From the NCBI RefSeq assembly GCF_003583985.1, contig NZ_QXML01000011.1, positions 1 to 64,000 on the forward strand: a stretch of 64,000 bases of DNA, written 5' to 3'. Below the pieces are notes generated by a model. The model was not told the DNA's origin and searched no databases. It saw only the letters and a program-made list of their open reading frames with translations. This document shows positions 51,441 through 61,444 of the stretch, one piece after another (the stretch's first letter is position 1; the number at the start of each line of letters is the position of its first letter). This DNA is from Algoriphagus lacus. Its GTDB lineage: Bacteria > Bacteroidota > Bacteroidia > Cytophagales > Cyclobacteriaceae. A program made the translations under genes and the position numbers.

Positions 51441-51648
51441 CGGGAGAAAGTTCTATTGAATTAATTCAATTTTTGGTCAGCTTTTTGACTTGAGTTAAAC
51501 ACCGATTTCATGGTTTCTGTTTTAGGTGTTTTCTTAAATCTAATTAAATCTAACATCCATCACCTACGACTCAAATGGAAAAATGGATTGCCGGTAGGAT
51601 TACATTCTGAATGTTTACTTCGACAAAGTCCCCAAAAAGAACTAGAAA

Positions 51649-52251
51649 ATGATCAACCTGAAAAAAATCCTTTCTCTTCTCGTTTTTGCTTTGCTCATGT
51701 CTTTTTACAGTCAAGCGCAGCAGGGTTCAGGTTTTGGGGTCAAAGGAGGATTGAATTACAACACGAGCGGCAAGTATTTCAAAGATGCTGGCCAGATTTT
51801 AACCGCTCCCGGAGAAAACATGGGTTACCATTTGGGTGTGTTTTACAAAATGACCAGTTACGATATTTCCCTTCGTCCGGAGTTGATTTTCACCAATACC
51901 CAGTTTGAGACGGATCTGGGATCAGTTCGGTATCAGAAAATGGACCTGCCGGTCTTGGTCGGTTTTCGCTTGTTCAAAGTGATAGGATTTAGCATTGGAC
52001 CATCTCTGCACTACACCCTGAAGGAAGAGTTTTCAATTCCGGAGAATTTTGAGGAATCAGAGCCTTTTGGCTTGGGATTCCAAATGGGTTTGGGAGTTAA
52101 TCTTGGCCCGGTGGGTTTGGATCTTCGTTTTGAGCGGGAGTTGAACGATCGCAAATACACCTTTGAAAATGTTCTCGGAAAAGAAGATTTCAAAAATCAA
52201 CAGCTCATTCTCGGACTTTCTTTTATGATTCCTTCAAAGAAGGATAAGTAA
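51649..52251 (+). CDS. Outer-membrane beta-barrel protein (PorT-like)
   Basis: The 200-residue protein has a signal peptide (ends QAQ, about residue 24) and then repeating amphipathic strands from GFGVKGGLNYNTS to the closing LILGLSFMIPSKK. This is an eight-stranded barrel of the PorT/OmpW-like kind common in Bacteroidota. No specific function is evident, and it appears monocistronic. Confidence 0.85.
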   Translation: MINLKKILSLLVFALLMSFYSQAQQGSGFGVKGGLNYNTSGKYFKDAGQILTAPGENMGYHLGVFYKMTSYDISLRPELIFTNTQFETDLGSVRYQKMDLPVLVGFRLFKVIGFSIGPSLHYTLKEEFSIPENFEESEPFGLGFQMGLGVNLGPVGLDLRFERELNDRKYTFENVLGKEDFKNQQLILGLSFMIPSKKDK

Positions 52252-52338
52252 CCCGTTTTTAAGCATCTCAAATAATTTTGGCTTAAGGTTTTCCATCTAT
52301 TCTTTATCTTGATCGATCCAAAAAAATCGGTAAGGTCT

Positions 52339-55002
52339 ATGAAAAAGAATTGGTTGGCACTGGGGCTGCTGGGATTAATGCTGGGGAGTTGTGCCAAAGA
52401 AGAGGTGGATCCATTTGCTACTGTCCGTCCGGAAGAAAGCAGATTTACAAAAGTTACCTTGGTGGAAAAGCTCAACGAGCCCATGGAGCTCGAAGTCCTG
52501 GATAACCTGGACGTGCTTTTTATCGAGCGGGGCGGAAAACTTAGGAAATACTTGGCCGGAACCGGTGAAATCGAGGAAATCGGATTTTTGGATGTCTATT
52601 CCCAAGCCGAAGATGGATTGCTTGGTTTGGCTAAGGATCCCAAATTCAATGAAAATCAGTGGATTTACTTATACTACTCGCCAGCAGGAGAAAAGGAGAT
52701 AAATCGCCTATCCAGATTTACTTTGGTTGACGGCTTGCTAGACAAATCCACCGAGAAAATCATGCTTGAAGTTCCTGTTTTTAGAGGCTGTTGCCATTCG
52801 GGAGGTTCGATCGAGTTTGATGCCAAAGGAAATTTGTTTTTGAGTTTAGGAGACGATACGACTCCATTCGAGTCGGATAGTTACAATCCCATTGATGAGA
52901 GATCCGGTCGTCCTGCCAACGTAGACGCGCAGAAAACTTCGGGAAATTCCAATGACCTCAGAGGCTCTATCCTTCGGATAACACCGCAGCCTGACGGTAC
53001 TTACACCATTCCAGAAGGGAATCTTTTTCCCGTTGGTACTCCCAATACCCGACCTGAAATCTATGTGAAAGGAAACCGAAATCCCTTCCGAATCGCTGTC
53101 GACCAGCGAAATGGTAATCTGTTTTGGGGGGAAGTGGGCCCTGATGCTTCAATTGACAGCCTAAAGCGAGGACCGAAAGGACATGATGAATTTAATTTGG
53201 CCACCAAACCGGGATTTTTCGGTTGGCCGTATTTTGTGGGAAACAATAAGCCCTATTGGAAATATGATTTTGAAAAGCAGGAAAGTCTGTTTGAGTTTGA
53301 TCCTGCTGCTCCTAAAAACACTTCGCCAAACAGCACCGGCATAGAGATTTTGCCTCCAGCTACTCCAGCCTTAATTTGGTATCCTTATGATGAATCCAAG
53401 GAATTCCCAATGCTTGGTACCGGAGGCAGAAATGCGATGGCGGGTCCGGTCTACTATCGAAGTGACTATGAAAAATCAGATGTACGCTTCCCTGGATATT
53501 TTGACGGCAAGGTGTTTTTCTACGATTGGATGAGAAACTGGATTTTCACAGTCAAGCTGACGGAAGATTTTCATTACGATACTATGGAGCGTTTTATGCC
53601 TTCGACTGTGTTTGAAAAACCGGTAGACATGCAGTTTGCGAAGGATGGGTCGCTTTATATTCTGGAGTACGGGACATTTTGGAGTTCCCAGAATGATGAT
53701 TCGGGAATTTACCGGATTGAATTTGCCTCGGGAAACCGAAAACCTCAGGTAAAAGCCAGTGCCGATAAACTACTGGGAGCAGCACCGTTGAAGGTGAAGT
53801 TTTCTTCCGATGGAACTCAGGATTTTGATCCGGGAGATCAATTGACCTATTCTTGGGATTTTGGAAATGGACAAAAAAGCTCGGATCCGAATCCTGAAAT
53901 AACTTTTGATAGGCCTGGGGCATATTCGGTGAAACTGACCGTGACGGATAAAGAAGGCGCCAAATCAGAGGCTTTGTTGGAAGTCAAAGTTGGAAATGAG
54001 GCCCCATCAGTGCAGATCAAGTGGGATGGAAACAAGAGTTTTTATTTTGGGCAAGAATCGATAGCCTATGAGGTCAAAGTTGCTGATGCCGAGGATGGTC
54101 AGATTGACGAATCAAAGGTGAATTTCTCCATCGATTACCTTCAGGGAGGTTTTGACCTGATTCAGGTAGGACATCAACAGGACAAACCGGTCAGCCCGGG
54201 AGAAAATTACATCACCCAAGCCGGTTGTAAAGCTTGCCATGCCATTGAAAAGGAGTCAGTTGGTCCGAATTACACGGCTGTTTCCGAAAAGTATAAGACT
54301 CAGCCTGATGCTAAAACCTACCTAATTGAAAAGATTACCAAAGGAGGGGGAGGAATATGGGGTGAGCGGGTCATGCCGGGCCATCCACATTTGGAAGCTT
54401 CCCAAGTGGAATCCATGGTTGATTTCATCCTTTCCATCGCAAACCCGGATGTCAATACTCGAAAAATACCATTATCCGGAACTTACAATTTGGAGAAAGT
54501 TTCGGATGCAGATGGGTATTACCTGATTCAGGCTGGATATCGGGATAAAGGGGCAAATGGAATCCCTTCCCTACAGACAAATGCTTCGCTGACGTTAAGA
54601 AACAGTCTCGTGCGAGCCTCTTCTGCCAACATGCTTAAGGATGTGGCCAAAGCAAATGGACCACAGTTCCAGTTTGTTCGCTTTACATCGGCAGGCGCAT
54701 GGATCCGGTTTGACCAACTGGATTTGAGTGGCCTGAAAGAACTGGAGCTTGCACTCAATCCCGGAAATACCAAAGGAAAGCTTGAAATCCGAATTGGAAG
54801 TCCGGAGGGGCAACTTATCGGGGAAACCAAAGTCCTGAGTAAAGACGATCGTCCGGCAAATTTGGAGGGACAGTTTTTCCCGATAAAAGTTGGGTTGAAT
54901 TCCACATCGGATTTTCAAAATGTATATCTGGTGTTTGTTCCGGAAGGGGAGGTGTCCATCTGGAACACCTTTAATTTAAACACGCTAAAGTTTAACCGAT
55001 GA
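52339..55002 (+). CDS. Lipoprotein sugar dehydrogenase (PQQ-type propeller) with PKD, cytochrome c and carbohydrate-binding-like domains
   Basis: The ATG at 52339 (MKKNWLALGLLGLMLGSC) gives a lipoprotein with Cys18 and 887 residues. The order is: glucose/sorbosone dehydrogenase-type six-bladed propeller (about 40-465; DGLLGLAKDPKF, CCHSGGSIEFDAKGNLFLS, YVKGNRNPFRIAVDQRNG), PKD domain (about 470-560; TYSWDFGNGQ), cytochrome c (about 620-710; CKACH at Cys630-His634, with VMPGHPHL), and a C-terminal CBM6-like sandwich (about 735-887). It likely oxidises a sugar at the cell surface and passes electrons to its own haem. The family is frequent in Bacteroidota carbohydrate metabolism. Confidence 0.9.
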   Translation: MKKNWLALGLLGLMLGSCAKEEVDPFATVRPEESRFTKVTLVEKLNEPMELEVLDNLDVLFIERGGKLRKYLAGTGEIEEIGFLDVYSQAEDGLLGLAKDPKFNENQWIYLYYSPAGEKEINRLSRFTLVDGLLDKSTEKIMLEVPVFRGCCHSGGSIEFDAKGNLFLSLGDDTTPFESDSYNPIDERSGRPANVDAQKTSGNSNDLRGSILRITPQPDGTYTIPEGNLFPVGTPNTRPEIYVKGNRNPFRIAVDQRNGNLFWGEVGPDASIDSLKRGPKGHDEFNLATKPGFFGWPYFVGNNKPYWKYDFEKQESLFEFDPAAPKNTSPNSTGIEILPPATPALIWYPYDESKEFPMLGTGGRNAMAGPVYYRSDYEKSDVRFPGYFDGKVFFYDWMRNWIFTVKLTEDFHYDTMERFMPSTVFEKPVDMQFAKDGSLYILEYGTFWSSQNDDSGIYRIEFASGNRKPQVKASADKLLGAAPLKVKFSSDGTQDFDPGDQLTYSWDFGNGQKSSDPNPEITFDRPGAYSVKLTVTDKEGAKSEALLEVKVGNEAPSVQIKWDGNKSFYFGQESIAYEVKVADAEDGQIDESKVNFSIDYLQGGFDLIQVGHQQDKPVSPGENYITQAGCKACHAIEKESVGPNYTAVSEKYKTQPDAKTYLIEKITKGGGGIWGERVMPGHPHLEASQVESMVDFILSIANPDVNTRKIPLSGTYNLEKVSDADGYYLIQAGYRDKGANGIPSLQTNASLTLRNSLVRASSANMLKDVAKANGPQFQFVRFTSAGAWIRFDQLDLSGLKELELALNPGNTKGKLEIRIGSPEGQLIGETKVLSKDDRPANLEGQFFPIKVGLNSTSDFQNVYLVFVPEGEVSIWNTFNLNTLKFNR

Positions 55003-55006
55003 TAAG

Positions 55007-55043
55007 AAAAAAGGCCGAATTCATTCTGATTCAGGCCTTTTTT
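55007..55043. terminator. Terminator between convergent genes
   Basis: AAAAAAGGCC (55007-55016) pairs with GGCCTTTTTT (55034-55043), and GAAT/ATTC pair inside. It lies just behind the sugar dehydrogenase and before the end of the convergent barrel gene. Confidence 0.85.
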
Positions 55044-55136
55044 CATGCTTAAGTCGGTTTTCTGTTTTGTGCCGGGGGCAAAAAAAATGCCTTTTTCCGA
55101 CAGGAACAGTTTCATCTCATCCTTTAAATTCAATAA

Positions 55137-55853
55137 TCATCGAATAAGAAATCCAGCCTGTACCATGACCATGGAGGTCTGAGTTCGGCCAGTATCATAG
55201 GTGATAAATCCTTCCTGGTCTACCTCAATGCTTCCGCGCTTCACATAATTGACTCGGTCACCGTATTGATACATGATTTTCATGAAAAAGCTGCCAGTTG
55301 CCTGCATTGCATCCGATTTTAGTTTCCTTTTGAAGAATCCCAATCCTACCCCATATCCAATTCCTTCGTAATTGGTGGAAAGCAGACTCTCCACATACTC
55401 CTGATCCAAAAGTGTGTCCACTAAGTCGTTATCTATTTTCGTCTTGGTGTTGAGGATTTTCATTCCAATAAATCCATCAATAAAGGGAATGATCCCTTCC
55501 TCCTTGTTGCTCAACATAGCCCGGATCATAGGACCCACATTGAAGTAATTGAAAGAGGTTTTAAGCTGGGGTAAATACACCGATTCGGGAGTTTTGTCTG
55601 TTCCCAAATTCATGTAATTGCTTTCAAAACCGATCAGAACCGGGGAATAAATCCCACCCTTTTTGGGATTGATCAAAAGGTTTAATCCTCCTCCCCAACC
55701 AGTTCCTCCAAAGGAATTATTGACGGTCTCTCTGAATTCTCCGACCGGAAGTCCAATATTTCCATGGATTCCGAAATGGGCTTTATCTCCCGTCTGGGCC
55801 CTAACCGCCGAAATGGAAATCAAAAAAAACAAAAAGGCTATTTGCTTCTTCAT
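55137..55853 (-). CDS. Outer-membrane beta-barrel protein
   Basis: The 238-residue protein has a signal peptide (ends VRAQ, residue 20) and a barrel-like succession of amphipathic strands (HFGIHGNIGLPVGEF, GWGGGLNLLINP) with the barrel-typical closing residues VMVQAGFLIR. No function is recognised. Confidence 0.8.
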   Translation of the reverse strand: MKKQIAFLFFLISISAVRAQTGDKAHFGIHGNIGLPVGEFRETVNNSFGGTGWGGGLNLLINPKKGGIYSPVLIGFESNYMNLGTDKTPESVYLPQLKTSFNYFNVGPMIRAMLSNKEEGIIPFIDGFIGMKILNTKTKIDNDLVDTLLDQEYVESLLSTNYEGIGYGVGLGFFKRKLKSDAMQATGSFFMKIMYQYGDRVNYVKRGSIEVDQEGFITYDTGRTQTSMVMVQAGFLIR

Positions 55854-56096
55854 GACTTGGTCTTTATAAAAGTTTAGAACAAGATTCTAAAAAAGCTTCT
55901 ACGGAATGGAATTGAAATTCGTTAAACCGGACAAATTTTTTTGCAATTATTCCTATTTGAACTCAGTATGTCCGGGAAATAAAGCCGGAAATTCCATGAT
56001 CAAAATCAGCAGTGTTATTGATGGTAATGGGCTTTTTCCAACCTGAAAATCACAAAATTGTACCGTCTAAAAATGTTACTTCAACTCAATTTTCAG

Positions 56097-56552
56097 ATGG
56101 AAAATCTTCGAACAAGAATTCTACAAACGGCATTAATCCTTTTGGTTTTTGCAATTGGTGGATGTGAAGACGAATCGAACTCCACGCAATCCGAAATAAA
56201 CCAGATTACCGAAGACATGACTTCAGGAACTTGGAAAATCACTGAGTTTATTGACTCGGGAGATGACGACACCTCTGACTTCACAGGGTACCTGTTTACT
56301 TTCAACTCCTCTGGAAGTTTGGTGGCAACCAAGGGTTCAACGACCTACACCGGTAACTGGTCTGTGACCGAGGATAGTGGAGATGACAGTCCTGATGACC
56401 TGGATTTCAATATTTTCTTCAACCTAACCAATCAATTCGAGGACCTAAACGATGATTGGGATATAGTTACCCATACCTCAACCAAGATTCAGTTGATCGA
56501 TGTTAGCGGTGGCAACGGGGGAACGGACAATTTGACTTTTGAAAAAAATTGA
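56097..56552 (+). CDS. Lipocalin-like small lipoprotein
   Basis: The ATG at 56097 (MENLRTRILQTALILLVFAI) leads to lipobox Cys23 (IGGC) and a 151-residue lipoprotein. The acidic sandwich GTWKITEFIDSGDDDTSDFTG with FTFNSSGSLVATKG matches the lipocalin-like domain of Bacteroidota lipoproteins. The earlier in-frame codon at 56058 would spoil the signal peptide. Function unknown. Confidence 0.8.
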   Translation: MENLRTRILQTALILLVFAIGGCEDESNSTQSEINQITEDMTSGTWKITEFIDSGDDDTSDFTGYLFTFNSSGSLVATKGSTTYTGNWSVTEDSGDDSPDDLDFNIFFNLTNQFEDLNDDWDIVTHTSTKIQLIDVSGGNGGTDNLTFEKN

Positions 56553-56607
56553 ATTTGGAAATCAATGATGGAAGGCTGTTTAATCCTGTTTTACGTCTCA
56601 AGATAAA

Positions 56608-57126
56608 TCAGCCTTCTACCCACTTAGAGAAGTAACTTTTCAGTTTTTTAGCCTCCTCATCGTCTACACTTTTGTCCTCTAACACTGACTGAATAATTCC
56701 AAAAAGTTCACTAAAAGGGGGAGTATTCTTAAGGGATGAGTTCTTTTCCAACCATTGGTTGAGACGGTACATCTCATAGGTATTGATGTCTCCGCTGGCC
56801 AAAATTCCTTTGAAGATTCCGTTGAGAAAATAAAGCTTTCCATCTTCCTCACTTAGCGCATCCATTTCATCCAAAAACTGATTTAGGATCATTTTTATTT
56901 CTTCAATTTCTTCGGAATTGATTTTGCCGTCGTCGATGATTGGCTTGATTCTGCTGTGAAGTTTTTGAAATTCATCCTGTTCGCAAAGTGGCTCGAATTC
57001 GCCGCACCAGCTTTTCAGGGCCAGGTATTCATTGCGATCCACGATTCCATCCAGTGAAATTCCATAAATCAATCCGGCCAATTGAAAAGCCGCTTTTTTG
57101 GTTTCGGAGATGTTTGGGGTATTCAT
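56608..57126 (-). CDS. Acidic all-helical protein, TerB-like
   Basis: The 172-residue protein consists of helices with two internal repeats of the kind GISLDGIVDRNEYLALKSW / GILASGDINTYEMYRLNQW, each with an acidic turn that resembles the metal-binding turn of TerB-fold proteins. TerB domains belong to tellurite-resistance and surveillance systems, but similar stand-alone proteins occur elsewhere. I did not find other Ter genes in the window. The assignment is tentative. Confidence 0.65.
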   Translation of the reverse strand: MNTPNISETKKAAFQLAGLIYGISLDGIVDRNEYLALKSWCGEFEPLCEQDEFQKLHSRIKPIIDDGKINSEEIEEIKMILNQFLDEMDALSEEDGKLYFLNGIFKGILASGDINTYEMYRLNQWLEKNSSLKNTPPFSELFGIIQSVLEDKSVDDEEAKKLKSYFSKWVEG

Positions 57127-57310
57127 TATCTGATTTTAAATAAAAATTTAGAAGTCGCGTTTGGGGAAATAGACCATAAAAAGGTACTAATTTTCTCCAG
57201 AAAAAATGACACTAAAGCACTGAAGAAAGCATTAATACAGCAGGTTAAGAGCCGTGATTTTTGGACTCTTTCCCAAAATTTGTTATTTGCTCTAAACCCG
57301 AATACAAAAA

Positions 57311-58468
57311 ATGTTAACCTCCCAAAAACACCTTTTTTCGCTCGATCCTGAGATTACCTATCTGAACAATGCTTATCGGGGCCCCATGCTCAAATCCTCC
57401 GAGGAAGCCGCGCTTGAGGATCTTGAAAAAATGAGAAATCCACATCTCTTAAGGCCCGAAGACTTTTTCTCCGGTGTGGAAGTGGTCAAGACGCTTTTTG
57501 GTAAATTGGTAAACTGTCCGCCAATTCAGGTGGCTGTGATTCCTTCCACTTCGTATGGCTTTGCCTGTGTACTGAATAACTGGAATCCCGGCAAGCGGAA
57601 AAAGGCGATCACCGTGACAGATGAATTTCCCAGTGGATATTTTTCCCTTCAACGATGGGCAGATGAGCACGATTCCACCTTGGTTGCTATCGGACCGGAA
57701 CTGAGTAGCGGAGAAATAGGAAAAAGCTGGAATGATAGAATTCTCAATGAAATTGACGGGAATACCGGAGTAGTTCTGATTTCCAGTGTCCATTGGATGA
57801 ATGGGGTGAGGTTTGACCTGAAACAAATCGGGCAACGCTGCCGGGAAGTGGGGGCTTGCTTTGTGGTGGATGGCACCCAATCTGTCGGAGCTATGCCCAT
57901 TGATGTGATCGAATGCCAAGTCGATGCACTGATCTGTGCCACTTACAAATGGCTGTTGGGACCTTATTCAGTAGCAATGGCCTATTTCAGTGAGCGTTTC
58001 AATTCCGGAAAGCCTTTGGAAGAATCCTGGATGAACCGGACTTCATCCCACAATTTTTCTGCCTTGACCAATTATCAACCGGGATTTTTGCCGGGAGCCA
58101 ACCGGTACAGCGTGGGTGAGACCAGTCACTTTATTCTTTTGCCTATCCTTGAAAAAGCACTATTGCAGCTGTTGGAATGGAATCCGACTCGCATTCAGGA
58201 ATATGCCGGAGCATTGAAAAACTCACTTGTGGACTTTCAAAACCAACAAAACCTGCCATTGGAAGTAAATGCTTTCATCTCCAACCACCTGTTTTCCCTT
58301 CCAATTTCAGAAGGGCAGGACTTGAACGAGGTGAAGCGCATTTTGGAAAAAGAACGCATTTCGGTTTCAGTCCGTGGTTCCTCTCTTCGCGTTTCAATCA
58401 ACGTCTTTAATGAACAGAAAGACTTGGATCACTTAATCGGAGTATTAGGTTCTTTACCTAAAGCTTAG
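57311..58468 (+). CDS. Class V-fold PLP-dependent aminotransferase
   Basis: The 385-residue protein has the fold-type I features: VVDGTQSVGAMPIDVIECQVDALICATYKWLLGPY. In this stretch the Asp binds the pyridine nitrogen and the Lys in TYKW carries the cofactor. It resembles cysteine desulfurase/isopenicillin epimerase-like members, without the extended Cys loop of true IscS proteins, so the substrate is unknown. Its last 15 bases overlap the end of the convergent sensor kinase gene. Confidence 0.9.
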   Translation: MLTSQKHLFSLDPEITYLNNAYRGPMLKSSEEAALEDLEKMRNPHLLRPEDFFSGVEVVKTLFGKLVNCPPIQVAVIPSTSYGFACVLNNWNPGKRKKAITVTDEFPSGYFSLQRWADEHDSTLVAIGPELSSGEIGKSWNDRILNEIDGNTGVVLISSVHWMNGVRFDLKQIGQRCREVGACFVVDGTQSVGAMPIDVIECQVDALICATYKWLLGPYSVAMAYFSERFNSGKPLEESWMNRTSSHNFSALTNYQPGFLPGANRYSVGETSHFILLPILEKALLQLLEWNPTRIQEYAGALKNSLVDFQNQQNLPLEVNAFISNHLFSLPISEGQDLNEVKRILEKERISVSVRGSSLRVSINVFNEQKDLDHLIGVLGSLPKA

Positions 58469-59815
58469 CGTAAAAACTGTCCTTTCGTTGGGCACCGAAC
58501 TCACCTGCAAGCTGCCTCGATGGAGGTTCATGATTTGCCGGGAAATGGCCAACCCAATGCCTGAACCAGTTCTTTTGGTGGTGTAGAACGGTACAAAAAT
58601 ACGCTCTTGAGCCTCAGGGATGATTCCAGGTCCGTGATCTTCCACTTGGATCAGGGTTCCCATGTCACCCTGTCCCAAAGCCTTTAGACAAATGGTTCGG
58701 TCTGCTTGATTTTGAATGGATTCACTGGCATTTTTTACCAGATTTATCAGGATCATGGTGATCTGATCGGGGTCACAAAGTACTTCAAGATCCTGTGGAA
58801 TTATTTCAGTCTGGACATCCACTTTGCTGGCTTTGAGTTCTTCCCGCATTAGACCAAGGACCTGTTCAAATAGGATTTTGACAGATACCAGTTCTTTCTT
58901 TGGTTCGGGGATACTGGTATAGTCCCGGTATGCGTTGACAAAGTTGACCAAACCTTTACTTCGGTTGGCAATGGTGTCCAGGCCCTCCTGGATATCCTGA
59001 AATCCATCTTTTTTTATCAGAAAACCCTCTTGCTGCACGTAACTGTCCTCGTCCAGAATGGTGCGAAGCGATTCCACCAAGCTGGAAATCGGCGTGATGG
59101 AGTTCATGATTTCGTGCCGGAGTACTTTGGTCAGGTTTTGCCAGGCTTCCAGCTCATTGGATTGGAGTTCTGCATTGATGTTTTGTAGGGAAAGGAGGGT
59201 CCAACTTTGTCCGCCCATTTTCAGGGAAGCAGATTGAATGATAAGGTGAAGGCCATTATTGACCTTGAAAGAAATCCTTTGCCCTGGTTTCAGTTCGATG
59301 ACTTCCTTCAGGAGTTTGGTAGAAAGCTTTCCTAAATCCTTGATGTCCCGAAACTGAGGAATCTGCAGGAGATGCTTTGCGGCATTGTTGATTACTCCAA
59401 TTTTTCCCTCTGAGTTGAAGGAAATGATTCCTGTATTGATGTGCTGTATGATGACTTGCAGAAAAAGCATCTGCTCTTCCTTCTCAGCCCGGGTTTGCTT
59501 GAAAACATCCATTACTTCATTGAATGCTTTGTTCACCTCCCGAAACGATCCTCCCATTTTGCTGTCTGAGGTAAAAGAGGAGGAAAAATCCAAAAACCGG
59601 ATTGAGTCCAGAAAACGGGCAAGTTTATGATTGATAGAATTGACGTAGTAAATCATTTCCCCAGCCAGCACCACCACGATCAACCCCAGAATGGTGGGGG
59701 CCAGCCAAAGATTCTGAGCATAAAACAGCCAGATACCCAAGTATAGGCAAATTATGATCAGACAGATTCGGACCGTTATCCCGATCGAAAACCTCTTATA
59801 GACCATATTTTTCAA
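58454..59815 (-). CDS. NtrB-like sensor histidine kinase
   Basis: The 453-residue protein has two N-terminal membrane segments (about 10-30 and 33-54) with almost no periplasmic loop. A HAMP-like/coiled segment, a PAS-like domain (about 115-215) and a kinase core follow. Its H box is RHEIMNSITPISSLVESL, with G boxes DHGPGIIP and FYTTKRTGSGIGLAISR. The signal is therefore probably cytoplasmic or membrane-derived. It is encoded behind and overlaps (20 bases) the sigma-54 response regulator it should phosphorylate. Confidence 0.93.
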   Translation of the reverse strand: MKNMVYKRFSIGITVRICLIIICLYLGIWLFYAQNLWLAPTILGLIVVVLAGEMIYYVNSINHKLARFLDSIRFLDFSSSFTSDSKMGGSFREVNKAFNEVMDVFKQTRAEKEEQMLFLQVIIQHINTGIISFNSEGKIGVINNAAKHLLQIPQFRDIKDLGKLSTKLLKEVIELKPGQRISFKVNNGLHLIIQSASLKMGGQSWTLLSLQNINAELQSNELEAWQNLTKVLRHEIMNSITPISSLVESLRTILDEDSYVQQEGFLIKKDGFQDIQEGLDTIANRSKGLVNFVNAYRDYTSIPEPKKELVSVKILFEQVLGLMREELKASKVDVQTEIIPQDLEVLCDPDQITMILINLVKNASESIQNQADRTICLKALGQGDMGTLIQVEDHGPGIIPEAQERIFVPFYTTKRTGSGIGLAISRQIMNLHRGSLQVSSVPNERTVFTLSFR

Positions 59816-61187
59816 GTCTGCGGTACAGCGAAGATCGGGTCAAGCCCAGTTCATCCGCTGCCCGGGTAATGTGTCCGTTATGCTTCTGAAGAGCTTTTCT
59901 GATCAGAATCCGCTCCACATCTTCGATATTCAGATGCTCGAGACTGACCGATTCCTCTTTTTGTTCGGGTTGCCCCATTTTCTGAAGGAAAAGATCCTCC
60001 GGCTGCAGGACATTGTGATTGCTCATGATAACAGCCCGCTCGATGCTGTGCTGCAGTTCACGGATATTTCCTGGCCAATGGTATTTCATCATCCGTTTCA
60101 CCAAAGGCTCTGAGGCCTTGCGGATATCTTTGTTGTATTTTTTGGAATAGTAGGCGATAAAATGGTCTGCCAGCAGCGGAATATCGTCCACTCGTTCACG
60201 CAGGGGAGGAAGCTGGATTTCGATTGTATTGATCCGGTAAAGTAAATCCTGGCGGAAAGAATTGTCATAAACCATGTTGTGAATAGGCATATTGGTAGCC
60301 GAGATCAGGCGGATATTCACGTCCACCGGACGATTTGCCCCAACTCGGGTGACTTGGCGGTTTTGAAGGGCTGCCAGTAGTTTTGCCTGTAAAGGAAGGG
60401 GAAGGTTTCCGATTTCATCCAAAAAAAGCGTGCCCTTGTGCGCTTGTTCAAACCGGCCTGCACGATCTTCTTTTGCGTCGGTAAAAGCTCCTTTTTTGTG
60501 ACCAAAGAGCTCCGATTCAAACAGTGTTGACGTAATCGAACCCAAATCCACTCCCACGAAAGCCTCCCGGTTTCTTCGTGAATGACGGTGAATGGCCCGG
60601 GCGATCAGTTCTTTCCCGGTTCCGTTTTCTCCCAAAATCAAGACATTGGCATCGGTAGCCGCCACACGTTCGATGGTTTCGAAGACCTTTTGCATCGTGG
60701 CACTTTGACCGATGATGTCTTTGAACTTGTTGTCAATGTCCTGTTGCAGGGTTTGCTTTTGATCTTTGAGCAGGTTGACTTCGAGTTTTTTCTGTCGAAG
60801 TTGGAGGGCTGAGTTCAACGTCGCCAGGAGCCGCTCATTTTCCCAAGGCTTCAGCACAAAGTCCGTTGCACCTTCCTTAATGGCTTTCACAGCCAGATTC
60901 ACATCCCCATATGCTGTGATTAATACCACCACCGCAGATGGGTCCAATTCCAAAATCCGGTCCAGCCAATAGAACCCTTCCTGTCCGGAACTCACATCCT
61001 TGGTGAAATTCATATCCAGCAAGATCACATCGTAGTTTTCGTTGTGGGTAAGGATGGGGAGGAGATCAGGGTTGGTCTCGGTGTCAACTTGGGCAAAATG
61101 TCGTTTAAGAAAAATCTTTGCTGCCTTCAGCAAGTCTTCGTTGTCATCCACAATCAGGATTTTTCCGATTCGTTGATCATTCATCAT
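59796..61187 (-). CDS. NtrC-family sigma-54-dependent response regulator
   Basis: The 463-residue protein has a receiver domain (about 8-125; acceptor Asp in LLDMNFTKD). A sigma-54-interacting AAA+ domain follows (about 150-375; Walker A GENGTGKEL, GAFTDA loop in GHKKGAFTDAKED, LFLDEIGNLP). A Fis-type helix-turn-helix ends it (about 425-463; RKALQKHNGHITRAADEL). The GAFTGA loop is GAFTDA, a variant common in this phylum. It should activate the divergent efflux operon through the palindrome at 61368-61393. Confidence 0.95.
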   Translation of the reverse strand: MMNDQRIGKILIVDDNEDLLKAAKIFLKRHFAQVDTETNPDLLPILTHNENYDVILLDMNFTKDVSSGQEGFYWLDRILELDPSAVVVLITAYGDVNLAVKAIKEGATDFVLKPWENERLLATLNSALQLRQKKLEVNLLKDQKQTLQQDIDNKFKDIIGQSATMQKVFETIERVAATDANVLILGENGTGKELIARAIHRHSRRNREAFVGVDLGSITSTLFESELFGHKKGAFTDAKEDRAGRFEQAHKGTLFLDEIGNLPLPLQAKLLAALQNRQVTRVGANRPVDVNIRLISATNMPIHNMVYDNSFRQDLLYRINTIEIQLPPLRERVDDIPLLADHFIAYYSKKYNKDIRKASEPLVKRMMKYHWPGNIRELQHSIERAVIMSNHNVLQPEDLFLQKMGQPEQKEESVSLEHLNIEDVERILIRKALQKHNGHITRAADELGLTRSSLYRRLEKYGL

Positions 61188-61367
61188 AAAAGAGAGTTAA
61201 AATGGTTTTTGCAGTGAATTCAAACCTGTACCTGCTTGTTCCAAAAGTTTGCCGAATTTTTTTTAGCTTGGAAATAAGCTTAAAAGTGCCATTTTCGGAC
61301 GATTTTGGCCGATTTTGGATTCTTCTCTTCAAGGTAAAAGTTACAAAATATAATCACGCTTTGATTC

Positions 61368-61393
61368 ATTTTTGTTCGCCAGCGAACAAAAAT
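61368..61393 (+). promoter_or_regulatory. 26-bp perfect palindrome, candidate enhancer of the NtrC-like regulator
   Basis: ATTTTTGTTCGC (61368-61379) and GCGAACAAAAAT (61382-61393) are perfect inverted arms around CA. A further half site, TGTTCG, follows at 61393-61398. It lies between the regulator gene and the divergent efflux operon, about 55-75 bases upstream of the sigma-54 promoter candidate. Confidence 0.6.
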
Positions 61394-61444
61394 GTTCGAG
61401 ACTCGAGATTTCCATTTTCCGCAAATACTGATTTTGAGCTTGCA

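Noticed and set aside
57082..57351. 89-codon open frame ahead of the aminotransferase
   Set aside because: It overlaps the start of the convergently read TerB-like gene and the aminotransferase, and its sequence looks like translated non-coding DNA.
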